DNA of 34,050 nucleotides, from the NCBI GenBank assembly GCA_035285325.1, contig JAYKJB010000078.1, forward strand, positions 1 to 34,050, written 5' to 3'. The translations under genes were made by a program, and so were the position numbers. Positions 25,508 to 33,200 of this stretch are shown here, one piece after another. The DNA is from Candidatus Sericytochromatia bacterium. GTDB lineage: Bacteria; Cyanobacteriota; Sericytochromatia; S15B-MN24; JAQBPE01. Position 1 is the first letter of the stretch. Each line of letters starts with the position of its first letter. The notes below the pieces were generated by a model. That model made no database searches, had not been told where the DNA came from, and saw nothing but the letters and a program-made list of their open reading frames with translations.

Positions 25508-26677
25508 GTGGCCACGCTCGCGAACTCGGTTCGTTCCAATCCCTTTCACCTGACGGAGGACCAGCTCTCGCTCCAAGCGATGGTGCGCGAGTTCGCCGCA
25601 AAGGAGGTCTACCCGCTCGCCCCTGAGCTGGATGAACAGGAACGCTTCGGCAAGGAGATCTTTGACAAGCTGGCCGATCTGGGTTTGCTCGGCATCACGG
25701 TGCCTTCAGAGTATGGCGGTGGTGGGGCGGGTTACATGGAATACGCCCTGGTGGTGGAGGAATTGGGTGCGGCCTGCGGCTCCACCGGCCTCTCCTACGC
25801 TGCCCACAATTCGCTGGGGTGCGGCCCGATCGTTTACTTCGGCACCGAGGAACAGAAGCAGAAATACCTGCCCTCGCTGGCGAGCGGCAAGTACCTGGGT
25901 GCCTGGGGCCTGACGGAGCCGGGTGCCGGGTCGGATGCGGCTGGTCAGAAAACCACCGCGGTGCTGAACGGTGATCACTACTTGCTGAACGGTTCGAAGA
26001 ACTTCATCACCAACAGCCCCTATGCCGGCGTGTTCACGATCATGGCCATGACTGACAAGAGCCAGGGTAACCGCGGCATCTCCGCCTTCCTGATCGAGCC
26101 CGGCTGGGAAGGCTTCTCGATCAGCAAGCACGAGAAGAAGATGGGCATGCGCGGCTCGCCGACCTGCTCGCTGGCCTTTGACAACGTCAAGGTGCCGGTC
26201 AGCAATCGCTCCGGCGAGGAGGGGACCGGCTTCAAGCAAGCCATGATCACCCTGGACTCCGGTCGTATCTCGATCGGCGCGCTGGCGCTGGGCATTGCGG
26301 AAGGGGCCTACCGCGAGGCGGTGCGCTACGCCAAGGACCGCAGCCAGTTCGGCCAGCCGATCGGCAAATTCCAGGCGGTCCAGTTCATGCTGGCCGACAT
26401 GAGCACCAAGATTGCGGCAGCGCGCCACCTGGTGTACAACGCAGCCCGTTTGCGGGATGCCCACGAGCCCTTCAAGCTCGAGGCCTGCCAGGCCAAGCTG
26501 TACGCCTCCGAGATCGCCACCCAGGTGTGTCTGGATGCGATCCAGATTCACGGCGGCTACGGTTACACCCGGGATTATCCGGTGGAGCGCATGATGCGTG
26601 ACGCCAAGCTGTGTGAGATCGGCGAGGGAACCAGCCAGGTGCAGCGCGTGGTGATTGCCAAGACGCTCGGGTTCTGA
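25508..26677 (+). CDS. acyl-CoA dehydrogenase (short-chain/butyryl type)
   Basis: This 389-aa flavoenzyme introduces the alpha-beta double bond in acyl-CoAs, passing electrons to ETF. Motifs are [10 protein letters not shown] at the flavin, the [11 protein letters not shown] strand, [20 protein letters not shown], the CoA-binding [23 protein letters not shown], and [13 protein letters not shown] with the Glu expected to be the catalytic base of short/medium-chain members. GTG 25508 follows a perfect GGAGGT. The ATG at 25496 overlaps that ribosome site and is rejected. Its stop shares a base with the start of the next ORF (TGATG). No ETF or thiolase gene is nearby; two uncharacterised genes follow. 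Confidence 0.95.
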   Translation: MATLANSVRSNPFHLTEDQLSLQAMVREFAAKEVYPLAPELDEQERFGKEIFDKLADLGLLGITVPSEYGGGGAGYMEYALVVEELGAACGSTGLSYAAHNSLGCGPIVYFGTEEQKQKYLPSLASGKYLGAWGLTEPGAGSDAAGQKTTAVLNGDHYLLNGSKNFITNSPYAGVFTIMAMTDKSQGNRGISAFLIEPGWEGFSISKHEKKMGMRGSPTCSLAFDNVKVPVSNRSGEEGTGFKQAMITLDSGRISIGALALGIAEGAYREAVRYAKDRSQFGQPIGKFQAVQFMLADMSTKIAAARHLVYNAARLRDAHEPFKLEACQAKLYASEIATQVCLDAIQIHGGYGYTRDYPVERMMRDAKLCEIGEGTSQVQRVVIAKTLGF

Positions 26678-27225
26678 TGGGCGATCTGCGACTGGCCTAT
26701 TTCAAAACCATGGCCTGGGCCTCCGGCGCGTACGCCGGAGGCCTCATGGTCGTCGATGAAAATGGCCTGCCGCTCGATTTTCGCTACACCGACCCGGTTC
26801 AGCCGACGCGCCTGCAGGAGGTGCTTTACGGCAAGTCGCTGGATCGCCACATGCGCCAGGAAGTGCTTTTCAAGCACCTGACGGCCCGCATCGATCCGCG
26901 CCCCAACTGGCTGTTCGTGGACGACGATCAGCTCCTACACCTGACGGCCTGCGCGCCGGTGGTCTCGCTGGCCGAGACGCGCCTGCCCCCGCTGCGCGAA
27001 GCGGCCCTCTGCCAGGTCTTGTCCGAGACGGAATGGCTGCTGCAGGCCGGCGAGACGGGCAGCCCCCTCAAGTTCCGCGCGTACAAGCCGGAGTCAGGGG
27101 CGATCGAGTCGCTGGTCGACACGCTGGTGCTGGTGGCTGACTGTGGCCTCGACCCGGTCGAGCCCTTCAACCGGGTCCGGCAGGCCCTTGAAATCGCATG
27201 TGCGCCTTCCTCGGCCCCGGCCTGA
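26677..27225 (+). CDS. uncharacterised protein coupled to the acyl-CoA dehydrogenase
   Basis: The family is not recognised with confidence. The 182-aa product has no signal or membrane span. A patterned N-terminal half (GGLMVVDENGLPLDFRYTDP, then PTRLQEVLYGKSLDRHMRQE) looks like a compact conserved domain. The middle contains WLFVDDDQLL, and the C-terminal part reads as alternating helix and strand. Its ATG overlaps the dehydrogenase stop by one base and its 3' end overlaps the next ORF by 28 bases, so all three are translated from one message. Codon use resembles the neighbours. No role in fatty-acid oxidation is shown by sequence. Confidence 0.7.
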   Translation: MGDLRLAYFKTMAWASGAYAGGLMVVDENGLPLDFRYTDPVQPTRLQEVLYGKSLDRHMRQEVLFKHLTARIDPRPNWLFVDDDQLLHLTACAPVVSLAETRLPPLREAALCQVLSETEWLLQAGETGSPLKFRAYKPESGAIESLVDTLVLVADCGLDPVEPFNRVRQALEIACAPSSAPA

Positions 27226-27749
27226 AAACCCGCAGGGGCGACCTGGCGCTGGTTCCGTTCGCGCACCAGGAATCGACCGAGATGCGAGTCGCGGCCGCCT
27301 CGACGGCGGTGGTCTCGCCATCCGCGGGCCCGCCGCGCGCCGCGGCTGCGGCGCTGGCGATCGCCCCACCCAAGTCCCGCACGCGGGCGGAACTGGCCAA
27401 GCGTCTGGAGGATGCCGACCTGCCCACAAATGTGACCTTGCGCCAGGGCCTGGCTGCCGCCCGCGGCGTGCTGGCCGTACGGCGCCTGGTGCCGGCGGGG
27501 GAAATGCCCACGCCGCAGGTCTATCTCTGGCTGGATCGCCTGGCCAACGCCCGCCGCATCTCTGCCCTGCGGCTCGAACTGGTCGGCATCTTCCCGCGCC
27601 TGCCATTGGGCGAGGGCGCCACCATCCGGCTGGATTCCCAGCGGGATGAGGCCCACTTCCAGATCCTCGACGGGCCGCGCGTGCTCACGACGATCGCCGT
27701 GGCGCGGCGGCGGGACACGGGTGAGTCGGTGGTGGCGCGGCTGGTGTAG
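27198..27749 (+). CDS. uncharacterised protein, third gene of the dehydrogenase operon
   Basis: This 183-aa product is not recognised. ATG 27198 lies inside the end of the previous gene (28-base overlap). It has an Ala/Pro-rich stretch near 30-58, a helical region (RTRAELAKRLEDADLPTN) and a C-terminal beta-rich part (ATIRLDSQRDEAHFQILDG, LTTIAVARRRDTGE). There is no signal peptide or obvious catalytic motif. The competing + frame at 27143-27649 is Gly/Pro/His-rich and looks like a shadow. The gene is convergent with the HD-GYP gene, 43 bases away, with no clear terminator between them. Confidence 0.6.
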   Translation: MCAFLGPGLKTRRGDLALVPFAHQESTEMRVAAASTAVVSPSAGPPRAAAAALAIAPPKSRTRAELAKRLEDADLPTNVTLRQGLAAARGVLAVRRLVPAGEMPTPQVYLWLDRLANARRISALRLELVGIFPRLPLGEGATIRLDSQRDEAHFQILDGPRVLTTIAVARRRDTGESVVARLV

Positions 27750-27792
27750 CCCAACCGCGCCCGAGGAGACGAGTTACTTTCCTGGCTGCCCG

Positions 27793-28806
27793 TCAGGCGG
27801 TGGCGGCCGCCGGTGGCGTCAGCACGTGGCGGGCCAGCCGCTCGACGAACTCCCCGTTGAGCTGGCTGCCGCTGACCTCCCGCATCACCCGGATGGCGCG
27901 CTCGGGCGGCATGCCGGGACGGTAGGAGCGGTCGCTGGTCATCGCGTCGTAGGTGTCGGCCACAGCCGTGATCTGAGCCAGCACGGGGATGCGATCGCCT
28001 TTCAGGCCTTCGGGGTAGCCGCGCCCGTCCACGCGCTCGTGGTGCGAGTAGACCACGTCCAGCATGGCATTGAAGTCATCGACGGGCTCCAGGATCTCAC
28101 GGCCGACCGAGGGGTGGATCTTGATGTGTTCGAATTCCTCGTCACTGAGGCGTCCCGGCTTGTGCAGGATTTCCTGACGCACCGCGATCTTGCCGATGTC
28201 GTGCAGGGCCGCGCCGTGCTCCAGAATCTGCAGGTCGCGGGCAGAGAAGCCGCAGTCCGAGGCGATTGCCAGGGCATACTCGGCCACGCGCAACGAGTGC
28301 CCGTGGGTGTACGGATCCCGCGCTTCCAGGGCCTCGGCCAGCGAATCGACCATGGTGACGACATCCTGGCGCAGGCGGTCCATCAGGGCGCCGCGCGAGC
28401 GCTTGCGGACGACCTCGGCCGTCATCTCGGCAATCCTGGCGGCCAGCCCGTACACTTCGAAGGGGCGGGCGACCGAGACGACCGGGCCGTTGGCGTGCAG
28501 GCGGGCCATGTCGTCCGGGGGGCAGAGGACCGGGCGATCGCTCTGCAGCGGGCTCTGGCCCGCCACCAGCAGGGTCTTCAGCCCCGGGTGACGGCGGCGC
28601 AGTTCCCCGAGGTAGCCGGGGCCGTCGCCCTGGGCCAGGCGGCCATCGGAGACCAGCACGGCCAGGGCCGGAAGCTCTTTGGCCAGCTCGGCGGCATCAC
28701 AGGCCGAAGCCGCCGTGTGCACATGAAACCCGGCGCTGGTCAAAATCTTGGCCACCGTCGCACGCACGACCGACTCGCTCTCGAGAACCAGGACGTGTTC
28801 GCCCAT
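27793..28806 (-). CDS. REC-HD-GYP protein, predicted c-di-GMP phosphodiesterase
   Basis: The 337-aa protein fuses a response-regulator receiver (1-~120) to an HD-GYP domain (~150-330). The receiver keeps the phosphoacceptor Asp54 (LVSDGRL), but the usual acidic pair is Glu9-Ser10 and the conserved Lys is Arg114 (ARPF), so normal phosphorylation is doubtful. The HD-GYP half is intact: DPYTHGHSLRVAEYA, His202-Asp203 in LHDIGK, LHKPGRLSDEEFEHIKIHP, and His255-His256 with the GYP loop in HHERVDGRGYPEGL. Such domains degrade c-di-GMP to pGpG or GMP. No adjacent histidine kinase is seen. A VanZ/DUF2279-like gene lies upstream on the same strand, 128 bases away. The MshEN-like receptor candidate lies ~12 kb away. 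Confidence 0.9.
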   Translation of the reverse strand: MGEHVLVLESESVVRATVAKILTSAGFHVHTAASACDAAELAKELPALAVLVSDGRLAQGDGPGYLGELRRRHPGLKTLLVAGQSPLQSDRPVLCPPDDMARLHANGPVVSVARPFEVYGLAARIAEMTAEVVRKRSRGALMDRLRQDVVTMVDSLAEALEARDPYTHGHSLRVAEYALAIASDCGFSARDLQILEHGAALHDIGKIAVRQEILHKPGRLSDEEFEHIKIHPSVGREILEPVDDFNAMLDVVYSHHERVDGRGYPEGLKGDRIPVLAQITAVADTYDAMTSDRSYRPGMPPERAIRVMREVSGSQLNGEFVERLARHVLTPPAAATA

Positions 28807-28934
28807 TCACCTTCCCCCGACCGGGTGGCCCTGCTTTACCATCATTCCCCGGGCACTCCGTTTCAATGTTATAGACAGATTAAGGTTAGAGGTTGCTAAA
28901 GACAATCAAAATTTTTTGGCGACCTGGTCGCGGA

Positions 28935-29237
28935 TCACGGCAAACGGAACCGCAGAAAGGCCCCCGCGAAGCTCCCGGAGACATCTGCGGCCAGATCGAG
29001 AGGGTCGAACTGACTGTCCAGCACCTCCTTGATCCCACCCAAGGCGATCGTGATCAGGACCGCCTCGGGCACAGGGCGGCCCGCCCGGATCAGCTGGTCC
29101 GTGATGACGTAGCTCAGACCGAAATGGGCCGCTTTGTCTACCGGCACGGGCGGCCAGGTGATGGCCTCGGCGGGGCGGACCATCAGACCGAACGCCAGCA
29201 AGGCCGTCAATACAGGCATAAACAGGATTCGCTTCAC
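28935..29237 (-). CDS. small exported VanZ/DUF2279 (YfiM)-like protein
   Basis: The 100-aa product begins with a signal-peptide-like segment (MKRILFMPVLTALLAFGLMV, then RPAEA). A short domain with DKAAHFGLSYVI and GGIKEVLDSQFDPLDLAADVSG follows. This Asp-Lys-x-x-His and Lys-Glu...Asp pattern is shared by the YfiM/DUF2279 and VanZ-like membrane-associated families, whose function is largely unknown. GTG 29237 is chosen because GGAG lies nine bases upstream and the signal starts there; the frame runs open to 29378 without conserved sequence. The HD-GYP gene follows on the same strand, but co-transcription is uncertain. Confidence 0.65.
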   Translation of the reverse strand: MKRILFMPVLTALLAFGLMVRPAEAITWPPVPVDKAAHFGLSYVITDQLIRAGRPVPEAVLITIALGGIKEVLDSQFDPLDLAADVSGSFAGAFLRFRLP

Positions 29238-29540
29238 GGCGGGACTCCAACTCCAACCACGGAGGCAAGGGACGAGCTGGTTGACTCGTTCCCTCAAGTT
29301 AATTAGCTGTTCTTGGGTTGAGGCACGTCGGTGACTCGACGCACGCCCGCCGGCGGCTTGACGGTCTCTCCAGACCAAGGTCGATTCCCGCGACTCAGGG
29401 ACCGGCCACGCGCTGGCTGCTTTTGCGTCGACTTGCTAAAATGGTGTCACTGTGCCCCACACGGGACGTTCCTGAGGTCCACACGCAGCTGGCGTGGTGT
29501 TCAGGCATCGCTTCCGAACCAGCCGAGGATGTCCGCCCGC
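29238..29540. other. divergent control region before the ligase operon
   Basis: No protein gene is supported in these ~300 bases. An imperfect stem GGGACGAG/CTCGTTCC (29269-29276, 29285-29292) and an inverted repeat CCTCAA...TTGAGG (about 29291-29322) around an A+T-rich core lie nearer the leftward gene. The extended -10 of the ligase operon lies at 29434-29442. The ORF that opens at 29331 and runs into the first ligase is an upstream extension without conserved residues. Confidence 0.5.
29434..29442 (+). promoter_or_regulatory. extended -10 promoter of the three-ligase operon
   Basis: TGC-TAAAAT (29434-29442) is a good extended -10 with no clear -35. Initiation near 29449 would give a leader of about 90 bases before the first ligase. 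Confidence 0.5.
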
Positions 29541-30929
29541 ATGACCCAAGCCATCCGCCACGCATCGGTGGTTCAGAATGCCATCGATCATTACGATCAG
29601 CTGCTTCGCGAGGCGGGCCTCTCGGCGGCCGATTACCAGGCCTTCCAGCAGCGCGTGATTGCCGGGAAGATCACCTTTGGCGGTCGCTCCAGCTGCCCCT
29701 ACCTGCGGCCCCAGTTCATCAGCGCCGCGCAGTGGCAGCACGTTCAGCACGTCTCCAAGCTCGTGAACCAGGCCATGGCGAAGGCCGCCGAGGTGATTCA
29801 GACTGACCCGGCGATCCGCGACCTGCTTCGCCTCACGCCTGAGGAAGAGACCCTGATCGGGCCCGATCCTGGGTACCCGTGGCTGACGCCCACCTGTCGC
29901 TACGATTCCTTTATCAGCGACAAGCACTACGGTTACGTCGAATTGAACGCCGAGTGCCCCGCCGGTCCGGCCTTCACCACCGTACTGGCCAACCTCTGGC
30001 TGGAAGAACCCGTCATGCAGCGATTCCAGGAGAAGTACCAGGTCGAAAGTTTCGACGTGCGGGTGCCATTGCTGGACATGCTCTTGAAGGTGTACGCGCA
30101 CTGGCGGCAGAACGGCCACACCGACCGGAGAGAGAAGCCTCAGATCGCGATCATCGACTACCTCGATGTCCCGACGCTGGAAGAATTCTATCTTTGCCGA
30201 GACTACTTCCGCGCTCAGGGGCACATCTGCGAGGTGGCGGACCCGCGCGATCTGGTCTTCCAGGACGGACGCCTGCGGACCAAAGACGGTTACGAGATCG
30301 ACCTGGTTTACCGTCGTCTGCTGACCAACGAATTCCTGGAACGCTTTGACCAGTTGCAAGCCTTCTGGGACGCCTACCGTCTGGGCGCGGCCTGCGTCGT
30401 CAACCCCTTCCGTTCCAAGCTGCTGCACAAGAAATCCATTTTTGCCGTTGTGACCGACGAACGCGTCATGGCGTGTTTCAGCCCAGAGGAGCGGGAGGCC
30501 GTTCAGAGTGCGGTGCCCTGGACGCGGTTGGTGCAGGCCGGTTCGACCCAGACCTTCACCGGTCAGACGATTGACCTGCTGCCGTGGATCGTCGAGAACC
30601 AGCAGAACCTTGTTTTGAAGCCCAATGATGAGTACGGCGGCAAGGGCATCTACATCGGCTGGACCAGTTCCGCGGAGGAGTGGGCCAAAGCCATCCAGGA
30701 AGCGCAGCAAACCCCGTATGTGGTGCAATGGAAGGTGGACGCGCCCCAGGTGCCGTTCCCCGTTTGGGGGGAGCAGGGCTTGGTCTGGGAGCCTCAGACC
30801 ATCGACATCGATCCTTACATGTTCTTCGGGGAGGCCCACGGCTTCCTCACCCGGTTGTCGACCACCGCCCTGTGTAACGTCACGGCGGGGGGCGGCATTG
30901 TGCCCACCTTCGTCGTTTCCGAGAAGTAA
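29541..30929 (+). CDS. circularly permuted ATP-grasp-like ligase
   Basis: This is a ~462-aa cytoplasmic protein. The N-terminal half is helical with PYLRPQFI and YGYVELNAECPAGPAF. The middle has a Rossmann-like PQIAIIDYLDVPTLEEFYL and the EIDLVYRRLLTNEFL strand. Then come VVNPFRSKLLHKKSIFAVV, LVLKPNDEYGGKGIYIG (lysine plus glycine-rich ATP loop) and a C-terminal LTRLSTTALCNVTAGGGIVP. This order fits circularly permuted ATP-grasp ligases (DUF407/COG2308-like), which form amide bonds through acyl-phosphates. ATG 29541 or the in-frame ATG 29529 are both possible. GAGG touches 29529 too closely, so 29541 is preferred; the frame from 29331 is rejected. It is first of three ligase genes; the next starts 10 bases later. 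Product unknown. Confidence 0.7.
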   Translation: MTQAIRHASVVQNAIDHYDQLLREAGLSAADYQAFQQRVIAGKITFGGRSSCPYLRPQFISAAQWQHVQHVSKLVNQAMAKAAEVIQTDPAIRDLLRLTPEEETLIGPDPGYPWLTPTCRYDSFISDKHYGYVELNAECPAGPAFTTVLANLWLEEPVMQRFQEKYQVESFDVRVPLLDMLLKVYAHWRQNGHTDRREKPQIAIIDYLDVPTLEEFYLCRDYFRAQGHICEVADPRDLVFQDGRLRTKDGYEIDLVYRRLLTNEFLERFDQLQAFWDAYRLGAACVVNPFRSKLLHKKSIFAVVTDERVMACFSPEEREAVQSAVPWTRLVQAGSTQTFTGQTIDLLPWIVENQQNLVLKPNDEYGGKGIYIGWTSSAEEWAKAIQEAQQTPYVVQWKVDAPQVPFPVWGEQGLVWEPQTIDIDPYMFFGEAHGFLTRLSTTALCNVTAGGGIVPTFVVSEK

Positions 30930-30939
30930 AGGACGCGCC

Positions 30940-32073
30940 ATGCCCAGGAACCTGGAACAGTTCACCATCGGGGTCGAGGAAGAGTACCAGATCGTCGATC
31001 CGGACACCCGTGAGTTGAAGAGTCACATCTCGGCGCTACTCGAAGAGGCCGGTGCCACCCTGGGCGATGCGCTCAAACCGGAAATGCACCAGTCCGTCAT
31101 CGAGGTGGGCACGGGCATCTGCAAGAACGTCCAGGAAGCTCGGGCGGACGTGGCGCGCCTGCGTAAAGCGGTTGCCGACGCGGCACGGAAAGGCGGCATG
31201 CGCATTGCTGCAGCCAGTTCCCATCCATTCAGCGACTGGCGTGACCAGGCCATCACGGATCGGGAGCGGTACCACAATATCGTGGAAGACCTCCAGGATG
31301 TCGCGCGCGGCAACCTGGTCTTCGGCTTGCATTGCCACATCGGGATCCCGGATCGAGACCTGGCCATCGAGATCTTCAACGAGGCCCGCTACTTCCTACC
31401 TCACATTCTGGCCCTCTCCACCAGCAGTCCTTTCTGGCTGGGGCGTCAGACGGGCCTCAAGTCCGTTCGTTGCATCGTCTTCAAGCGGTTTCCGCGCACG
31501 GGCATTCCGGAAACCTTCCGCAGTTGGGGAGAGTTCGAAAGCTACGTCGACACCCTGATCAAAACCGGCTGCATCGACGATGGTAAGCGCATCTGGTGGG
31601 ATCTGCGTCCGCATTCGTTCTTCAACACGATCGAGTTCCGGATTTGTGACCTGCCCACTTCGATCGATGACACCATCGCGATCGTGGCGTTGATTCAGGC
31701 GTTGGTGGCGAAGCTTTACGTGCTGCGCAGTCAGGACCTGGGCTTCCGGGTCTATTCCAGCGCCTTGATCGAAGAGAACAAGTGGCGCGCGTATCGCTAT
31801 GGCATCCACGGCAAGCTGATCGACTTCGGGATGAAGGCGGAGAAGCCCACCCCGGACCTGATCGAGGAACTGCTGGCCTTCGTGGATGACGTGGTGGACG
31901 AACTGGGCAGCCGGAAAGAGGTGGAGCACGTTCGCACCATTCTCAAGCGCGGCACCAGCGCGGACCGGCAACTGGAAATTTACAGGGAGACGAACGACCT
32001 CAAGGCCGTCGTCGATTGGGTGGTGGCCGAGACCACGGCGGGAATTGAAGCCCCTGCCGCGACCGGCGCCTGA
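30940..32073 (+). CDS. YbdK-type carboxylate-amine ligase (GCS2 family)
   Basis: This is a 377-aa member of the glutamate-cysteine-ligase-2 family (COG2170), which uses the glutamine-synthetase-like fold. It has TIGVEEEYQIVDPDTREL at the N-terminus with metal-binding acids, VFGLHCHIGIPDRDLAIEIF, ALSTSSPFWLGRQTGLKS, the WWDLRPHSFFNTIEFRICD core and ENKWRAYRYG. YbdK of E. coli has only weak gamma-glutamylcysteine ligase activity in vitro, and members found beside ATP-grasp genes are thought to make other peptide-like compounds. ATG 30940 follows AAAGGA ten bases after the first ligase; the longer frame from 30625 lies inside that gene. No peptidase or transporter gene is adjacent. Confidence 0.92.
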   Translation: MPRNLEQFTIGVEEEYQIVDPDTRELKSHISALLEEAGATLGDALKPEMHQSVIEVGTGICKNVQEARADVARLRKAVADAARKGGMRIAAASSHPFSDWRDQAITDRERYHNIVEDLQDVARGNLVFGLHCHIGIPDRDLAIEIFNEARYFLPHILALSTSSPFWLGRQTGLKSVRCIVFKRFPRTGIPETFRSWGEFESYVDTLIKTGCIDDGKRIWWDLRPHSFFNTIEFRICDLPTSIDDTIAIVALIQALVAKLYVLRSQDLGFRVYSSALIEENKWRAYRYGIHGKLIDFGMKAEKPTPDLIEELLAFVDDVVDELGSRKEVEHVRTILKRGTSADRQLEIYRETNDLKAVVDWVVAETTAGIEAPAATGA

Positions 32074-32088
32074 AACGCATACGACACC

Positions 32089-32110
32089 CGTCCGGCGCTG
32101 ACGCCGGGCG
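32089..32110 (+). other. hairpin between second and third ligase genes
   Basis: CGTCCGGCG (32089-32097) and CGCCGGGCG (32102-32110) pair over nine bases with one T-G, closing a CTGA loop. No T run follows. It lies in the 64-base gap before the RimK-like gene and could mark RNA processing or partial attenuation. Confidence 0.5.
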
Positions 32111-32137
32111 ACCTTCGATGGAGATGAGCAGGTAACC

Positions 32138-33097
32138 ATGGCAGCAAAGAAAATCGGGATCCTCTGCGGCTTTGAGGACAGCTTCCCCCACGCCTTCGTG
32201 AACAAGGTCAACGAACTGGGCGGCGGGGAAATTGTCGGTGAGTTCGTGCGTCTCGGGGCGCCCAAGATGGGTGAACCCTCTGGCTACGACCTGATCGTCG
32301 ACCGCATCTCCCACGAAATCCTGACCTACAAGCCCTTCCTCAAGAACGCGGTTCTGACCGGCACTTACGTGGTCAACGACCCGTTCTGGTGGATGGCCGA
32401 CGACAAGTTCTTCGATGGCGGGTTGGTCTCGCAACTGGGCGTGGCCCATCCTCGCACCACCGTGCTGCCGGCCAAGCGTCGCTTCCCGCGCACCACCGAG
32501 ATGTCCTACCGCAACCAGGCCCTGGTGGACTGGAAGGAAGTCTTCGACTACATCGGCTTCCCGATGATCCTGAAGCCCTACGACGGCGGCGGCTGGCGCA
32601 ACGTCTACAAGGTCAACAACGTGCAGGAATTCTTCAAGGCGTATGAAGAAACCGGCAACCTGGTCATGATCGCGCAGACCTGCATCGACTTCGACGACTA
32701 CTTCCGCTGCCTGTGCATCGGCAAGGACAACGTGTTGCCCATTCGCTACAACCCGCGCGCCTATTTCCACGAGCGCTACGTCCCCGGCACGCCTGACCCC
32801 AGCGATCCGCTGGTGGCCCGCGTGATCAAGGACGCGCGCACCATCTGCCACGCGCTGGGCTACGACATGAACTCGGTCGAATTCGCCTGCAAGGACGGCG
32901 TGCCCTACGCCATCGACTTCATGAACCCCGCGCCGGACATGGACTACCACTCGATCCGCCCCGAGAACTTCGAGTGGGTCGTGAACGCCATGGCCGAGAT
33001 GGCCGTGCGCTACGTCCGCGAAGGGCGCAAGATGCCCAAGCGTCACGCCTGGCAGTTCGCCCTCGACGAGGCCAAGCCCACGGCGGCGGCGAAGTAA
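32138..33097 (+). CDS. RimK-like ATP-grasp ligase
   Basis: This 319-aa cytoplasmic ATP-grasp ligase is of the canonical, non-permuted order. The N-terminal preATP-grasp part starts KIGILCGFEDSFPHAFV and contains YVVNDPFWWMADDK. The ATP-binding lobe has PMILKPYDGGGWRNVYKV with the phosphate-loop lysine and glycines, followed by VMIAQTCIDFDDYFRCL. The metal-binding end is VEFACKDGVPYAIDFMNPAPD, with Glu and Asn placed as in RimK relatives. Such enzymes join an amine, often an amino acid, to a carboxylate. Nothing in the sequence names its substrate. ATG 32138 has GATGAGCAGG upstream. It is last in the ligase operon and is followed by a strong terminator. Confidence 0.88.
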   Translation: MAAKKIGILCGFEDSFPHAFVNKVNELGGGEIVGEFVRLGAPKMGEPSGYDLIVDRISHEILTYKPFLKNAVLTGTYVVNDPFWWMADDKFFDGGLVSQLGVAHPRTTVLPAKRRFPRTTEMSYRNQALVDWKEVFDYIGFPMILKPYDGGGWRNVYKVNNVQEFFKAYEETGNLVMIAQTCIDFDDYFRCLCIGKDNVLPIRYNPRAYFHERYVPGTPDPSDPLVARVIKDARTICHALGYDMNSVEFACKDGVPYAIDFMNPAPDMDYHSIRPENFEWVVNAMAEMAVRYVREGRKMPKRHAWQFALDEAKPTAAAK

Positions 33098-33114
33098 GCG
33101 CTGCGCCAATTACA

Positions 33115-33145
33115 GGGCCCCTGCCACCAGGCGGGGGCCCTTTTT
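33115..33145 (+). terminator. rho-independent terminator of the ligase operon
   Basis: The stem GGGCCCCTGCC/GGCGGGGGCCC (33115-33125, 33130-33140, one T-G pair) with an ACCA loop is followed by five T (33141-33145), 17 bases after the RimK-like stop. Confidence 0.9.
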
Positions 33146-33200
33146 GGTGCGCGCAGGCCAGCGACGACTTTCCGGCCAGAGCGCCGGCAAGGCAGAGAAC

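Noticed and set aside
27143-27649. 168-codon + ORF overlapping the 27198-27749 gene
   Set aside because: Its composition is Gly/Pro/His-rich shadow type, and it overlaps most of a better frame.
29331-29540. 70-residue extension of the first ligase
   Set aside because: It contains the promoter -10 and has no conserved sequence; translation should start at 29541 or 29529.
29436-31007. 523-codon minus-strand ORF
   Set aside because: It is antisense to the first ligase gene and has His/Val/Gln-rich shadow composition with no domain or ribosome site.
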